NCBI GenBank assembly: GCA_937893735.1
Contig: CALBGD010000452.1
Location: forward strand, 1-15,730
DNA length: 15,730 nucleotides
Direction of reading: 5' to 3'
Source: an uncultured Clostridia bacterium
Lineage (GTDB): Bacteria; Bacillota; Clostridia; Oscillospirales; Ruminococcaceae
The position numbers were made by a program, and so were the translations under genes. Within the stretch, counting starts at the first letter, position 1, and the number at the start of each line of letters is the position of its first letter. Under the pieces are notes generated by a model that was not told the DNA's origin, ran no database searches, and saw nothing but the letters and a program-made list of their open reading frames with translations. Of the stretch, positions 5,355-13,192 are shown piece after piece.

Positions 5355-6836
5355 ATGACCGCAGTGTACGTCAGGCAGAGTATCGACAAAAAGGACAGTA
5401 TCTCAATAGAAACGCAGGTCGAATGCTGCCGGAAATGCTGCACGGGGGAATTCCGGGTGTACTCCGACAAGGGCTGGAGCGGCAAGAATCTCGACCGCCC
5501 GGAATTCCAGCGGCTGCTTGCGGACATAAAGCGCGGCGAGATAGACAAGATAGTCGTCTACCGTCTGGACAGAATCAGCCGCTCGCTGAACGACTTCTCG
5601 AACCTGATGGAGGTTTTCAAGAAGTACGGCGTGGAATTCGCCTCCACTGTGGAGACCTTCGACACCTCCACGGCGATAGGCAGGGCTATGCTCGGCATAA
5701 TCATGGTATTCGCGGAGCTGGAGCGCGAGAACATTCTCCAGCGTGTAAAGGACAACTACTACGCCCGCGGAGAAAAGGGGCTTTACCTTGGCGGAGTGCC
5801 CGTCTACGGCTTCGACAAGATTCCCGCAAAGCTCGACGGGATAAAGACCTCTGTGCTTATCCCAAACGCTGATATGAGCACGGTAGAGTACATTTTCAGC
5901 GCCTACCGTGAAAGCGGCTGCTCCCTCGGGGATATCGTCAGGACGCTGAACACGCAGGGAGTCCCCTCCCCCGCCGGAGCGCTGTGGGACAGCAGCAAGG
6001 TCAGCCGGCTGCTCAGAAGCCCGGTATACGTCTGCGCGGACATGGAGGTCTACCGATATTTCAAGGCTAAGGGAGCGAAAATCTCCGGCTCCGCCGAGGA
6101 TTTCACCGGGCAGCACGGCTGTTTCCTCTACGGTAAGCGGGAATCCAACGAGCGTAAGTACACCGACGTCCACGACCATGTGCTTTCCATAGGGCTGCAC
6201 GACGGGGTGATATCCTCGGAGCTCTGGCTGGAGGTACAGCGCAAGCTTGACGGAAACACGCAGCTCCGCAAGGGAAAAAGCGGCACTCATTCGTGGCTCA
6301 CCGGGCTGATAAAATGCGGGAAATGCGGCTACGCAATGCGGGTGATGTCCGGGAGCTGGTTTTACTGCTCCGGCAAGGCTAACCTGCACCTCTGCGAGGG
6401 AATCTCCGGAAAGCCCGAGATTTTCGCGGCTGAGCAGGCTGTATACTCCGAGCTGAAAAAGAAATTTGCTGAAATAAAGGAGCTCCGCCCGGACGGCAGC
6501 GCCCCGGTCTCCCCGAAAGCGAACAAGCTTAAAATGCAGCTTGAAACGCTGAACTCCCAGATAGACAACCTCGTGAACAAGATAACCGAGACCTCCGCCG
6601 CCATCGGGAAGGTGCTTGAAGCGAAGCTGGAGCAGCTTATTTCCGAGCGCGACAAGGCGCAGCAGGAGCTGGACAAGCTGGGCTGCGATACTCCGCGGCA
6701 GTCATACGAAAAGGTCATACCATTGTTGGACGAATTTCCCGAAATGCCCATAGACGTGAAGCGCCAGATAGCCTCGGAATTCATCTCAAAAATCCTCATC
6801 TGGGAGGACAGAATAGAGATACAGTGGAAATTCTGA
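5355..6836 (+). CDS. Large serine recombinase (site-specific recombinase, resolvase/invertase fold)
   Basis: A 493-residue site-specific DNA recombinase. The N-terminal resolvase domain (about 2-145) has YVRQS with the nucleophile Ser9 and Arg7, and YRLDRISRSL (69-78) with the active-site arginines. Then come a Recombinase domain (about 155-290), a zinc ribbon with Cys321, Cys324, Cys338 and Cys347, and a C-terminal coiled coil (about 390-445). All expected catalytic residues are present, so it should be active. This layout is that of integrases and transposases of the large serine class, which join short att sites. GAGGAAG precedes the ATG. No capsid, transposition or cargo genes flank it, and GC and codon use match the neighbours. 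It may be a domesticated or remnant element, or a DNA-inversion enzyme acting elsewhere. No att repeats were found by eye. Confidence 0.93.
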   Translation: MTAVYVRQSIDKKDSISIETQVECCRKCCTGEFRVYSDKGWSGKNLDRPEFQRLLADIKRGEIDKIVVYRLDRISRSLNDFSNLMEVFKKYGVEFASTVETFDTSTAIGRAMLGIIMVFAELERENILQRVKDNYYARGEKGLYLGGVPVYGFDKIPAKLDGIKTSVLIPNADMSTVEYIFSAYRESGCSLGDIVRTLNTQGVPSPAGALWDSSKVSRLLRSPVYVCADMEVYRYFKAKGAKISGSAEDFTGQHGCFLYGKRESNERKYTDVHDHVLSIGLHDGVISSELWLEVQRKLDGNTQLRKGKSGTHSWLTGLIKCGKCGYAMRVMSGSWFYCSGKANLHLCEGISGKPEIFAAEQAVYSELKKKFAEIKELRPDGSAPVSPKANKLKMQLETLNSQIDNLVNKITETSAAIGKVLEAKLEQLISERDKAQQELDKLGCDTPRQSYEKVIPLLDEFPEMPIDVKRQIASEFISKILIWEDRIEIQWKF

Positions 6837-6843
6837 TACAAAA

Positions 6844-6869
6844 AACGGGTGCCAAATGCGGCACCCGTT
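6844..6869. terminator. Bidirectional terminator between recombinase and liv operon
   Basis: AACGGGTGCC (6844-6853) pairs perfectly with GGCACCCGTT (6860-6869) around a six-base loop. On the plus strand TATTTTTAT follows. On the minus strand TTTTTTG arises from the A-run at about 6840-6845. It can end both the recombinase transcript and the minus-strand liv/kinase transcript. Confidence 0.92.
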
Positions 6870-6873
6870 ATTT

Positions 6874-7491
6874 TTATCCAAGCTTTACTTTAATGAAATC
6901 CGTGATTATATCAACGCACTTATCGAATCCTAAATCTCCGCTGTTAAGGCACAGATCGTAATTTCTTGCGTCTATCCACTCCCTGCCGGTGTGCGCCTTG
7001 TAATATGCAGCGCGCTCCTTGTCAGTGGCTGTAATGGTCTTTATAGCTTCCTTGCGGTCTGTGATGCCCTTGACATCTGCCGCATTCTTTATGCACTGCT
7101 CTTCGTCGGCATAGATGAATACGCGTATCACATGGGGCTCGTCACGGAGCACATAGTCCGCGCAGCGCCCTACGATAACGCAGGATTCCTCAGAAGCCAG
7201 CTTCTTTATCACCATCGCCTGATAGTTGAACAGGTTTTCCTCGGAGATGAATCCGGATTTCCCCGGAGCTATGACCTCGCCCTTGTAAATCCCGGGCTTC
7301 CCGAAAATACCGTTCCTGGTCTTTTCGTCGCTCTGCCCGAACAGAGCCTCGTTTATTCCGCTTTCGTCAGAAGCGATCCTGATGAGCTCCTTGTCGTAGA
7401 ACTTCACGCCGAGCTTTTCCGCCAGCATTTTTCCGATGGTTCTTCCGCCGCTGCCGAAGCCGCGGGCAATGGTAACTACAAACTTATCCAT
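6874..7491 (-). CDS. Cytidylate kinase-like family protein
   Basis: A 205-residue P-loop protein of the cytidylate-kinase-like family. A glycine-rich nucleotide-binding loop is near the N-terminus (ARGFGSGGRTIGK, about 9-21). VKFYDKELI follows (about 29-37), and CVIVGRCADYVL (about 104-115) with a lid-like DKERAAYYK segment later are typical of this group. It is a distant relative of Cmk and is found in addition to the housekeeping enzyme in many Clostridia. The phosphoryl acceptor is not established. The start follows GGGAGGG. It lies 19 bases after livF in the same direction and before a strong terminator, so it is probably the last gene of the liv transcript. No known pathway links it to amino-acid import. 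Confidence 0.85.
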   Translation of the reverse strand: MDKFVVTIARGFGSGGRTIGKMLAEKLGVKFYDKELIRIASDESGINEALFGQSDEKTRNGIFGKPGIYKGEVIAPGKSGFISEENLFNYQAMVIKKLASEESCVIVGRCADYVLRDEPHVIRVFIYADEEQCIKNAADVKGITDRKEAIKTITATDKERAAYYKAHTGREWIDARNYDLCLNSGDLGFDKCVDIITDFIKVKLG

Positions 7492-7510
7492 ATGCGCACC
7501 CTCCCTCAGA

Positions 7511-8221
7511 TCATTCGCCTAAGTATGCTTTCTTGACGGAATCGTTGTTCATGAGCTCCTTTGCGTCGCCGGAGAGAACTATCTTTCCGGTCTCCAGTAC
7601 ATACGCGCGGTTGGCTATGGACAGCGCTTTCTTCGCATTCTGCTCTACCAGAAGAACGGTGGTTCCGCTCTTATTTATCTCCTGAATGATATCGAATATC
7701 TCCGATACATACAGCGGGGAAAGTCCCATTGACGGCTCGTCCATCAGGATTATGGACGGCTTGGACATGAGCGCCCTGCCCATCGCAAGCATCTGCTGCT
7801 CGCCGCCGGATAACGTTCCGGCAAGCTGAGTGCGGCGCTCGTTAAGGCGCGGGAATCTGTCGAACACCATCTTCAGGGATTCGTTTATCTCAGCCTTGTC
7901 CTTGCGGGTGTAGGCGCCCATCATGAGGTTCTCAAATACGGAAAGCTGAGCGAAAACTCGTCTGCCCTCCGGGACGTGCGCCATTCCCATCGAAACTATC
8001 TTATGCGGAGGGGTCTTGGTGAGATCCTTTCCGCCGAACATAACGGAGCCGTGCTTCGCCGGAACAAGTCCGGTGATGGTGTGGAGCGTGGTGGTCTTTC
8101 CCGCTCCGTTCGCGCCTATCAGCGCGATTATCTCGCCCTGCTCAACATCAAAGGAAATGCCCTTGATAGCGTTGATGGCGCCGTAATATACCTGTAAGTC
8201 CTTTATCGACAGCATTGCCAT
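7511..8221 (-). CDS. livF: Branched-chain amino acid ABC transporter, ATP-binding protein LivF
   Basis: A 236-residue ABC ATPase, one of two nucleotide-binding subunits of the LivFGHMJ-type importer on the cytoplasmic face. Walker A is GANGAGKTT (36-44), the signature is LSGGEQQM, Walker B is IILMDEPSMGL, and the switch histidine is replaced in the LLVEQN pattern typical of LivF. MAHVPEGRRVF is a further LivF hallmark. AAGGAGG lies eight bases before the ATG at 8221. A second ATG two codons later is less well spaced. It is 13 bases after livG. The substrate class follows from the family: branched-chain or other amino acids. Confidence 0.95.
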   Translation of the reverse strand: MAMLSIKDLQVYYGAINAIKGISFDVEQGEIIALIGANGAGKTTTLHTITGLVPAKHGSVMFGGKDLTKTPPHKIVSMGMAHVPEGRRVFAQLSVFENLMMGAYTRKDKAEINESLKMVFDRFPRLNERRTQLAGTLSGGEQQMLAMGRALMSKPSIILMDEPSMGLSPLYVSEIFDIIQEINKSGTTVLLVEQNAKKALSIANRAYVLETGKIVLSGDAKELMNNDSVKKAYLGE

Positions 8222-8234
8222 GAGCTTTTCCTCC

Positions 8235-9008
8235 TTATTCTCCGAGATATGCGGTGATGACCTTCGGGTCGTTGAGCACCGCCGAGGTCTCGCCCTGTGC
8301 CAACTCCTGACCGAAGTTCAGCACGGTGAGCTCCTCGCATATGCCTGATACCAGCTTCATATCGTGCTCGATAAGCAGGATAGTCATGTGGAATTCATCA
8401 CGGACAAAGTGGATAGTGTTCATCAGCTCCGCCGTCTCGTTGGGGTTCATTCCGGCTGCCGGCTCGTCAAGGAGAAGCAGCTTCGGGTCGGTTGCAAGCG
8501 CACGGGCGATCTCCAGCTTTCTCTGCTTGCCGTAGGGGAGGTTCGCAGCCATCTGCTGTGCCTCGCCGTCAAGCTCGAACACCTTTAAAAGCACCATTGC
8601 CTTTTCGTTGGCGCGCTTCTCTTCCTTAAAGTACCTCGGGAGCCTCAGAACGCCCTCGATGGCAGTGTAGTTGATATGGTTGTGCATTCCTGCCTTAACG
8701 TTATCCAGAACGCTCATGTTCTTGAACAGACGTATGTTCTGGAAGGTACGCGCTATGCCCTCCTTGTTGATGGCAATGGCGGGCTTTCCGGTGATGTTCT
8801 TTCCATCAAGCAGTATCGTGCCGGAGGTCGGCTTGTAAACGCCGGTCAGCATATTGAATACGGTGGTCTTACCGGCACCGTTGGGGCCGATAAGTCCGTA
8901 GAGCTGACCTTTCCTTATTGACATATTCAGACCGTCCACCGCGCGCAGACCGCCGAACTGAATGGACAGGTTCTTTACCTCGAGCATGGGAGCATTATTT
9001 TCAGACAT
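8235..9008 (-). CDS. livG: Branched-chain amino acid ABC transporter, ATP-binding protein LivG
   Basis: A 257-residue ABC ATPase, the second nucleotide-binding subunit. Walker A is GPNGAGKTT (41-49). GIARTFQNIRLFKNMSVLDNV and the unusual signature LPYGKQRKLEIARAL are LivG hallmarks. Walker B is LLLLDEPAAGMNP, and LLIEHDM contains the switch His. I use the ATG at 9008, because GGGAGGTG lies about six bases upstream of it. The ATG at 9026 would place that ribosome site inside the coding region. With this start, livG overlaps the last eight bases of livM (ATGTCTGA), implying translational coupling. Confidence 0.94.
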   Translation of the reverse strand: MSENNAPMLEVKNLSIQFGGLRAVDGLNMSIRKGQLYGLIGPNGAGKTTVFNMLTGVYKPTSGTILLDGKNITGKPAIAINKEGIARTFQNIRLFKNMSVLDNVKAGMHNHINYTAIEGVLRLPRYFKEEKRANEKAMVLLKVFELDGEAQQMAANLPYGKQRKLEIARALATDPKLLLLDEPAAGMNPNETAELMNTIHFVRDEFHMTILLIEHDMKLVSGICEELTVLNFGQELAQGETSAVLNDPKVITAYLGE

Positions 9009-10083
9009 TATCCGCACCTCCCGCATTATTCTTTTTCCGCACGAATATGCCCTTTATCTTCTGGACAGGGGCGGAAATGCCTATTCTCTCGCGCAGTGCG
9101 ATGAATGCAGGCGCGTTGTTGAATATCATCATCACGATAAGAACTATCGCATAAATGAGCATTCTGTAATCGCCGAGCTCACGGAATATCTCCGGCAGGG
9201 CGTACAGGATAATGGTCGCGATAACGGAGCCGCGCAGGCTTCCCAGACCGCCAAGTACCACAAATACCAGAATGAGTATCGACAGATTGTAGTCGAACTT
9301 CTTCGGGGCTAGCATGGTGATGGAGTGGGAGTAGAGCACTCCGGCAACGCCTGCGATAGCCGCAGACAGCGTGAACGCCATAAGTCTGAACTTCGTTACG
9401 TTGATTCCCACGGACTGAGCCGCGATGTAGTTATCACGAACTGACATACAAGCGCGTCCCGCGCGGGAGTTGATGAAGTTCATCAGGATTATCATGGAAA
9501 TCATCAGGACGACCACCACAAGGATAAGGTTCGTATCCTGCGGCGCTTTGATTCCCTTTGCACCCTCCAGTATTACCTTGCTGGTCTCGCTGTCGGTGCC
9601 GGAAACTGCGGAGGCAAAGCTGAAATGCAGTCCGTCCTTGTCCATGGTGAGGTAGATGTTATTCGCCAGTGCCTTGATTATCTCGCCGAAGCCGAGAGTT
9701 ACGATAGCGAGGTAGTCGCCGCGAAGCCTCAGTACCGGGATACCGATGAGGATACCGAATATCGCTGCGGCAATTCCGCCCACGATAAGCGCGAGGATCA
9801 TTCTCAGCCACGAGGGATTTATGCTCTCCTGCGTCATGAGGGAGAAAATACCGCCCGCATAGGCGCCTATGCACATGAAGCCCGCGTGTCCCAGCGAAAG
9901 TTCACCGAGGATACCTACGGTAAGGTTCAGGGATATCGAGAGGATAATGTAAATGCCTATCGGGATAAGCAGTCCGGAATACTGGCTTCCGAGCACGCCG
10001 GTCATCGAGAGGATACCGAAGATAACGAAAAGCCCGAGCGTCATTCCGCAGGTGATGAAATTGTTTTTGGTTGTCTTGCTCAT
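9001..10083 (-). CDS. livM: Branched-chain amino acid ABC transporter, permease LivM
   Basis: A 360-residue polytopic membrane protein with about ten hydrophobic segments. The family signature GELSLGHAGFMCIGAY (about 60-75) and the cytoplasmic GDYLAIVTLGFGEIIKALANN, which contacts the ATPase, are clear. A loop at about 158-190 is longer and more polar than the rest. It pairs with LivH to form the translocation path. It starts 12 bases after livH, with GGGGGCAGGGAA ahead of the ATG. It ends in an eight-base overlap with livG. Confidence 0.95.
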   Translation of the reverse strand: MSKTTKNNFITCGMTLGLFVIFGILSMTGVLGSQYSGLLIPIGIYIILSISLNLTVGILGELSLGHAGFMCIGAYAGGIFSLMTQESINPSWLRMILALIVGGIAAAIFGILIGIPVLRLRGDYLAIVTLGFGEIIKALANNIYLTMDKDGLHFSFASAVSGTDSETSKVILEGAKGIKAPQDTNLILVVVVLMISMIILMNFINSRAGRACMSVRDNYIAAQSVGINVTKFRLMAFTLSAAIAGVAGVLYSHSITMLAPKKFDYNLSILILVFVVLGGLGSLRGSVIATIILYALPEIFRELGDYRMLIYAIVLIVMMIFNNAPAFIALRERIGISAPVQKIKGIFVRKKNNAGGADNV

Positions 10084-10095
10084 TTCCCTGCCCCC

Positions 10096-11025
10096 TTATA
10101 CCTTTTCACGGATCTTCTTGCCGAGGATACCCGTAGGTCTTACAACGAGTACGATTATCAGCACGAGGAACACGATAGCGTCAGAGAGCTGCGAGGATAT
10201 GTAAGCCTTTGCAAGCTGCTCTATTATTCCAAGAAGTATGCCGCCGATCATAGCGCCGGGGATAGAGCCGATGCCGCCCAGAACCGCCGCAACGAACGCC
10301 TTGATGCCGGGCATTGAGCCTGTGTACGGGCTGAGCTGCGGATAAGCTGAGCACATCAGCACGCTTGCAACGCCTGCCAGCGCCGAGCCGATGGCGAATG
10401 TAAGCGAGATAGTGCGGTTGACGTTGATACCCATGAGCTGAGCCGCGCCCTTGTCCTCTGCGACCGCCAGCATTGCCTTGCCAGCCTTGGTCTTGTTGAT
10501 GAACCAGGTCAGAGCCGCCATGATGATGACGGAAACAACGATGGAGAGGAACGTTTCCATGGATATCTTGAGGGAGGTCTGGACTCCGGGCTCGATAGCG
10601 GTAAAGAACTGAACGCCGCTGTCGGTAACTATCAGGAAAGGCGGCATTCCGTCAACGACTGATGTGAAGTTCCGCGCAGCGGAGCCGAAAATCAGCAGCG
10701 CGAGGTTCTGGAGAAGGTAGCTGACGCCGATGGCGGTGATAAGTACAGCAAGCGGAGGCGCATTTCTGAGCGGCTTATAAGCCACCTTTTCGATGACTAC
10801 GCCGAGCACCGTGCAGACCACTATGCCGATAATGACTGAAAGCCAGACCGGGCACCATGCCGTTGACATCGCGGTGAATACCGCATAGCCTCCGACCATG
10901 ATGATATCGCCGTGCGCGAAGTTCAGCATCTTTGCGATGCCGTAAACCATCGTGTAGCCAAGCGCTATGAGCGCGTAGATACTTCCGAGGCTCAGTCCGC
11001 TGATGAGGTAAGAAACAAAGCTCAT
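10096..11025 (-). CDS. livH: Branched-chain amino acid ABC transporter, permease LivH
   Basis: A 309-residue polytopic permease with the LivH signature GIAKMLNFAHGDIIMVGGY near the N-terminus and KAFVAAVLGGIGSIPGAMIGG in the C-terminal half. I start it at the ATG at 11025, which has AAGGAGAAGG about nine bases upstream and begins MSFVSYLISGLSLGS, as in relatives. The longer ORF from 11073 adds 16 charged residues (MFKSAAEYISERRRFF) with no ribosome site. It lies 186 bases downstream of livJ, a gap that contains two hairpins. Confidence 0.94.
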   Translation of the reverse strand: MSFVSYLISGLSLGSIYALIALGYTMVYGIAKMLNFAHGDIIMVGGYAVFTAMSTAWCPVWLSVIIGIVVCTVLGVVIEKVAYKPLRNAPPLAVLITAIGVSYLLQNLALLIFGSAARNFTSVVDGMPPFLIVTDSGVQFFTAIEPGVQTSLKISMETFLSIVVSVIIMAALTWFINKTKAGKAMLAVAEDKGAAQLMGINVNRTISLTFAIGSALAGVASVLMCSAYPQLSPYTGSMPGIKAFVAAVLGGIGSIPGAMIGGILLGIIEQLAKAYISSQLSDAIVFLVLIIVLVVRPTGILGKKIREKV

Positions 11026-11096
11026 AAAGAACCTTCTCCTTTCGGAAATGTATTCTGCCGCAGATTTAAACAAGCTCCGACGGAATTTGCTTAAAT

Positions 11097-11118
11097 TTAC
11101 GGCAGTAAAGTGCCGTAA
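11097..11118 (-). other. Second hairpin in the livJ-livH gap
   Basis: TTACGGCA (11097-11104) pairs perfectly with TGCCGTAA (11111-11118) around six bases. On the minus strand it is followed by ATTTAAG rather than a U-run. It lies after the main terminator-like hairpin. TATAAT occurs on the minus strand at 11123-11118, with no good -35. It may protect a processed livH-livF RNA 5' end. Confidence 0.5.
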
Positions 11119-11130
11119 TTATACAAATAA

Positions 11131-11179
11131 GACCCGTACAGTTTCCCCGGTTTTTCCGGGGAAACCATACATACGGGTC
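11131..11179 (-). terminator. Nested hairpin after livJ: terminator or attenuator
   Basis: An inner ten-base-pair stem (11141-11150 with 11156-11165, five-base loop) is enclosed by an outer eight-base-pair stem, GACCCGTA (11131-11138) with TACGGGTC (11172-11179). Minus-strand RNA continues with UUAUUUGUAUAAUU, a moderate U-tract. It begins 32 bases after the livJ stop. Such structures commonly give partial termination and 3'-end protection, so that binding protein exceeds permease. Confidence 0.8.
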
Positions 11180-11210
11180 CGATTTTTGTGTGTCAGTTCA
11201 GTTCAGATGA

Positions 11211-12443
11211 TCACTGAGCGGAAACGTAGGAGCCTACGCCGTCAGTAACTGTGATCTTCATAACCTGGGGAGCCTTTGTGGGCTCGCCGTCAGCAGTCCA
11301 TGTTGTGGAGCCTGTTACGCCGTCGAGTGTGATCTCAGTCATAGCGACCTTGAGCTTGTCGCATACGTCAGAAGCGCTCATGTTCGGGTCGTTGACGCCA
11401 GCCTTCTCGAGAGCAAGCTTGATAGCGTAAACTGCGTCGTAGCCGTCAGCAGCGAACTGGATCGGAACTTCACCGTTGGTGAGCTCGCCGTAAGCCTTTG
11501 TGAATGCTGCGGACTTCTCATCAGGAGAAGAAGCTGCAAAAGGAGTCATAACGAGAACACCGTCAGCGATGTCAACCTTGTCGCCGAGCTGGTCGATAAG
11601 ACCGTCAAGACCGTCGCCGCCGAACACAGGCATATTCATGCCGGCAGACTTAGCCTGCTGGAGGATAAGGGAAGCTTCCTGATAGTAGATCGGGAGGAAG
11701 AGCAGGTCAGCGCCGCTGTCCATAACCTTCTGGATCTGTACGGAGAAGTCTGTCTTAGCGTCAGCAGTGAAAGCCTCCTCAGCGGAGATCTCAAGACCCT
11801 TCTCAGCAGCCTCAGCCTTGAAGCCGTCGAGGATACCAGTGGAATATACATCGGAGCTGTCGTAGATGATGCCGACCTTGGTAGCAAGGTTTTTGTCAAC
11901 AATGTAGTCAGCTGCGATCTTACCCTGACCGGGGTCAGTGAAGCATACACGGAAGCAGTTGTCGCCTGCGGAGATAGCGTCCAGAGAAGAACCGGACGGA
12001 GTGAGCAGGAACATATTGTCCTTTGCAGCCTCAGCGCTTACTGCTACGCAGGGAGCGGAGGTAACTGTACCAACGAGCGCCTTCATGCCGGCGTCCTTAA
12101 GGGTGTTGTATGCGTTTACGGACTTCTCAGCGTCGTGCTCGTCGTCCTGGAAGTTGAGCTCGAGAGTCATGCCGTTTACGCCGCCGTTAGCGTTGATCTC
12201 GTTAACTGCGAGCTGTGCGCCGTTCTTAACTGCGTTGCCATATACGGCAGCCGCGCCGGTGATCGGGCCGATACCGCCGAGGAGGAATGTGCCGCCTGTT
12301 GCTGTATTGCCTTCGCCGCCCTCGGAAGCTGCGCTGTTGTCAGCTGCCGAGGAGCTGTTAGCGTTGTTGGAGCAGCCTGCAAACGGAACTGCCATTGCTG
12401 CAACGAGAGAAACCGCTGCAATCTTTTTCAGAACATTTTTCAT
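11211..12443 (-). CDS. livJ: Branched-chain amino acid ABC transporter, substrate-binding lipoprotein
   Basis: A 410-residue extracellular solute-binding lipoprotein of the LivJ/LivK (type I periplasmic-binding) family. A signal peptide ends in the lipobox PFAGC with Cys24. A Ser/Asn/Ala/Gly linker (about 25-45) precedes the domain starting TFLLGGIGPITGAAAVYG. Ligand-contact regions typical of the family follow: TSAPCVAVSAEA and PSGSSLDAI near 140-170, and the hinge stretch AADGYDAVYAIKLAL in the C-terminal half. I use the ATG at 12443, preceded by GGAAAGGAAG. The ORF extends 16 residues upstream, but those residues are charged and unlike a signal peptide. Codon bias toward GCT/GCA and AAG suggests high expression. 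It is the first gene of the operon. The ligand could be Leu/Ile/Val or another amino acid. Confidence 0.94.
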   Translation of the reverse strand: MKNVLKKIAAVSLVAAMAVPFAGCSNNANSSSAADNSAASEGGEGNTATGGTFLLGGIGPITGAAAVYGNAVKNGAQLAVNEINANGGVNGMTLELNFQDDEHDAEKSVNAYNTLKDAGMKALVGTVTSAPCVAVSAEAAKDNMFLLTPSGSSLDAISAGDNCFRVCFTDPGQGKIAADYIVDKNLATKVGIIYDSSDVYSTGILDGFKAEAAEKGLEISAEEAFTADAKTDFSVQIQKVMDSGADLLFLPIYYQEASLILQQAKSAGMNMPVFGGDGLDGLIDQLGDKVDIADGVLVMTPFAASSPDEKSAAFTKAYGELTNGEVPIQFAADGYDAVYAIKLALEKAGVNDPNMSASDVCDKLKVAMTEITLDGVTGSTTWTADGEPTKAPQVMKITVTDGVGSYVSAQ

Positions 12444-12578
12444 TTTAGTTTCTTCCTTTCCGCGCCGCTGCACCGATTTTCGCGAACGCAATACGCACTC
12501 GGAATGCGGAACAGCGCCTTTTGCCAGAATTTTTGATTTCTCGCTGAAATTGCTTTCTGCAATTTTCTTTGCAATAAT

Positions 12579-12607
12579 ATAATAACCTTTAATTCAAAAT
12601 CTGTCAA
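12579..12607 (-). promoter_or_regulatory. livJ promoter P1
   Basis: On the minus strand TTGACA (complement of 12602-12607) and TATTAT (complement of 12579-12584) are separated by exactly 17 bases. The start point would be near 12572, giving a leader of about 129 bases. The leader contains a seven-base-pair hairpin, AAATTGC/GCAATTT (12547-12565). No T-box or other known riboswitch pattern is evident to me. Confidence 0.75.
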
Positions 12608-12792
12608 GAAGTAAAAGCATTGATTATTGTGCTTCTGAAATATTTTTTTTGTACAATTTCACCTAAATTTAGTCTGAATTTCACTTTCGCTGAATAACAC
12701 GCGCTTTTTATTGCACATCTGAGCAGCAAAAATCTTAAAAGTGAAACTGCCGGATTCTGTTCTTTCAAAGCAAAAGGACGCACTTTTCTATT

Positions 12793-12821
12793 AGTATATC
12801 ATATATTATCATAAAAATCAA
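12793..12821 (-). promoter_or_regulatory. Upstream minus-strand promoter P2
   Basis: TTGATT (complement of 12816-12821), a 17-base spacer and TATACT (complement of 12793-12798), with an extended -10 TG one base upstream of the hexamer. It points to livJ and would yield a leader of about 340 bases. The transcribed stretch 12600-12790 has no convincing gene. A 19-codon ORF (MCNKKRVLFSESEIQTKFR) exists but lacks a ribosome site. TTTCACTTT (12679-12687) and AAAGTGAAA (12738-12746) could pair. Confidence 0.55.
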
Positions 12822-12890
12822 GTGGAAAATCATTGTTTATACAATATTAGGTATGAAACACCAAAAAAACCGAATTATCTTAAATCCTAC

Positions 12891-12919
12891 TGGACAAAAT
12901 ATAAAAGCTGTGATATAAT
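12891..12919 (+). promoter_or_regulatory. Extended -10 promoter of the DUF1858-trmK operon
   Basis: TGGACA at 12891-12896, 17 bases, TATAAT at 12914-12919, with TG at 12911-12912 giving the extended -10 form. The predicted leader is about 66 bases, with AAAGGAAAT before the start at 12992. It diverges from the livJ promoter P2. Confidence 0.8.
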
Positions 12920-12991
12920 ATATGATGTATATTTATCCCTGAACGTATTTTCGTCAGGAAAACACAGCAAAAATGAAAGGAAATCATTAAA

Positions 12992-13192
12992 ATGAAGGTT
13001 ACAAAGGATACTATCATCGGCGATATTCTCGACACAAACGCAGAGGCTGCTGCTCCCATCTTCTTCGGTATGGGTATGCACTGCCTCGGCTGCCCCGCTT
13101 CCCGCGGCGAATCCGTAGAGCAGGCGTGCATGGTTCACGGCGTTGACGCAGACGAGATCGTTGAGCAGCTCAACGCTGCAATGGGCAACTGA
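12992..13192 (+). CDS. DUF1858 domain protein
   Basis: A 66-residue protein covering a single DUF1858 domain: KDTIIGDILDTN (5-16), then APIFFGMGMHCLGCPASRGE (21-40) with the Cys-x-x-Cys pair that typifies the family, and a final helix. Such proteins occur alone or fused to hybrid-cluster or redox proteins in anaerobes. The cysteine pair hints at a metal or redox role, but no function is established. Codon bias (GCT, ATC, GGC, TTC) suggests good expression, and the promoter has an extended -10. Its TGA overlaps the trmK ATG by one base, so the two are translationally coupled. Confidence 0.9.
   Translation: MKVTKDTIIGDILDTNAEAAAPIFFGMGMHCLGCPASRGESVEQACMVHGVDADEIVEQLNAAMGN

Noticed and set aside
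5403..6389. A 328-codon open frame on the minus strand inside the recombinase gene
   Set aside because: It is the antisense shadow of a GC-rich gene. It has no ribosome site or family motif, while the plus strand encodes all catalytic residues of a serine recombinase.
5089..6843. Direct repeats flanking the recombinase as att sites
   Set aside because: I compared the two edges by eye and found no shared sequence beyond a few AT-rich bases.
9009..9026. Upstream ATG for livG (adds six residues)
   Set aside because: The ribosome binding site GGGAGGTG lies between this ATG and the one at 9008, so the inner start is preferred.
11026..11073. N-terminal extension of livH
   Set aside because: The added residues are charged and unlike a permease N-terminus, and the good ribosome site serves the ATG at 11025.
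12444..12491. N-terminal extension of livJ
   Set aside because: It would put a charged segment before the signal peptide, and GGAAAGGAAG lies just upstream of the inner ATG at 12443.
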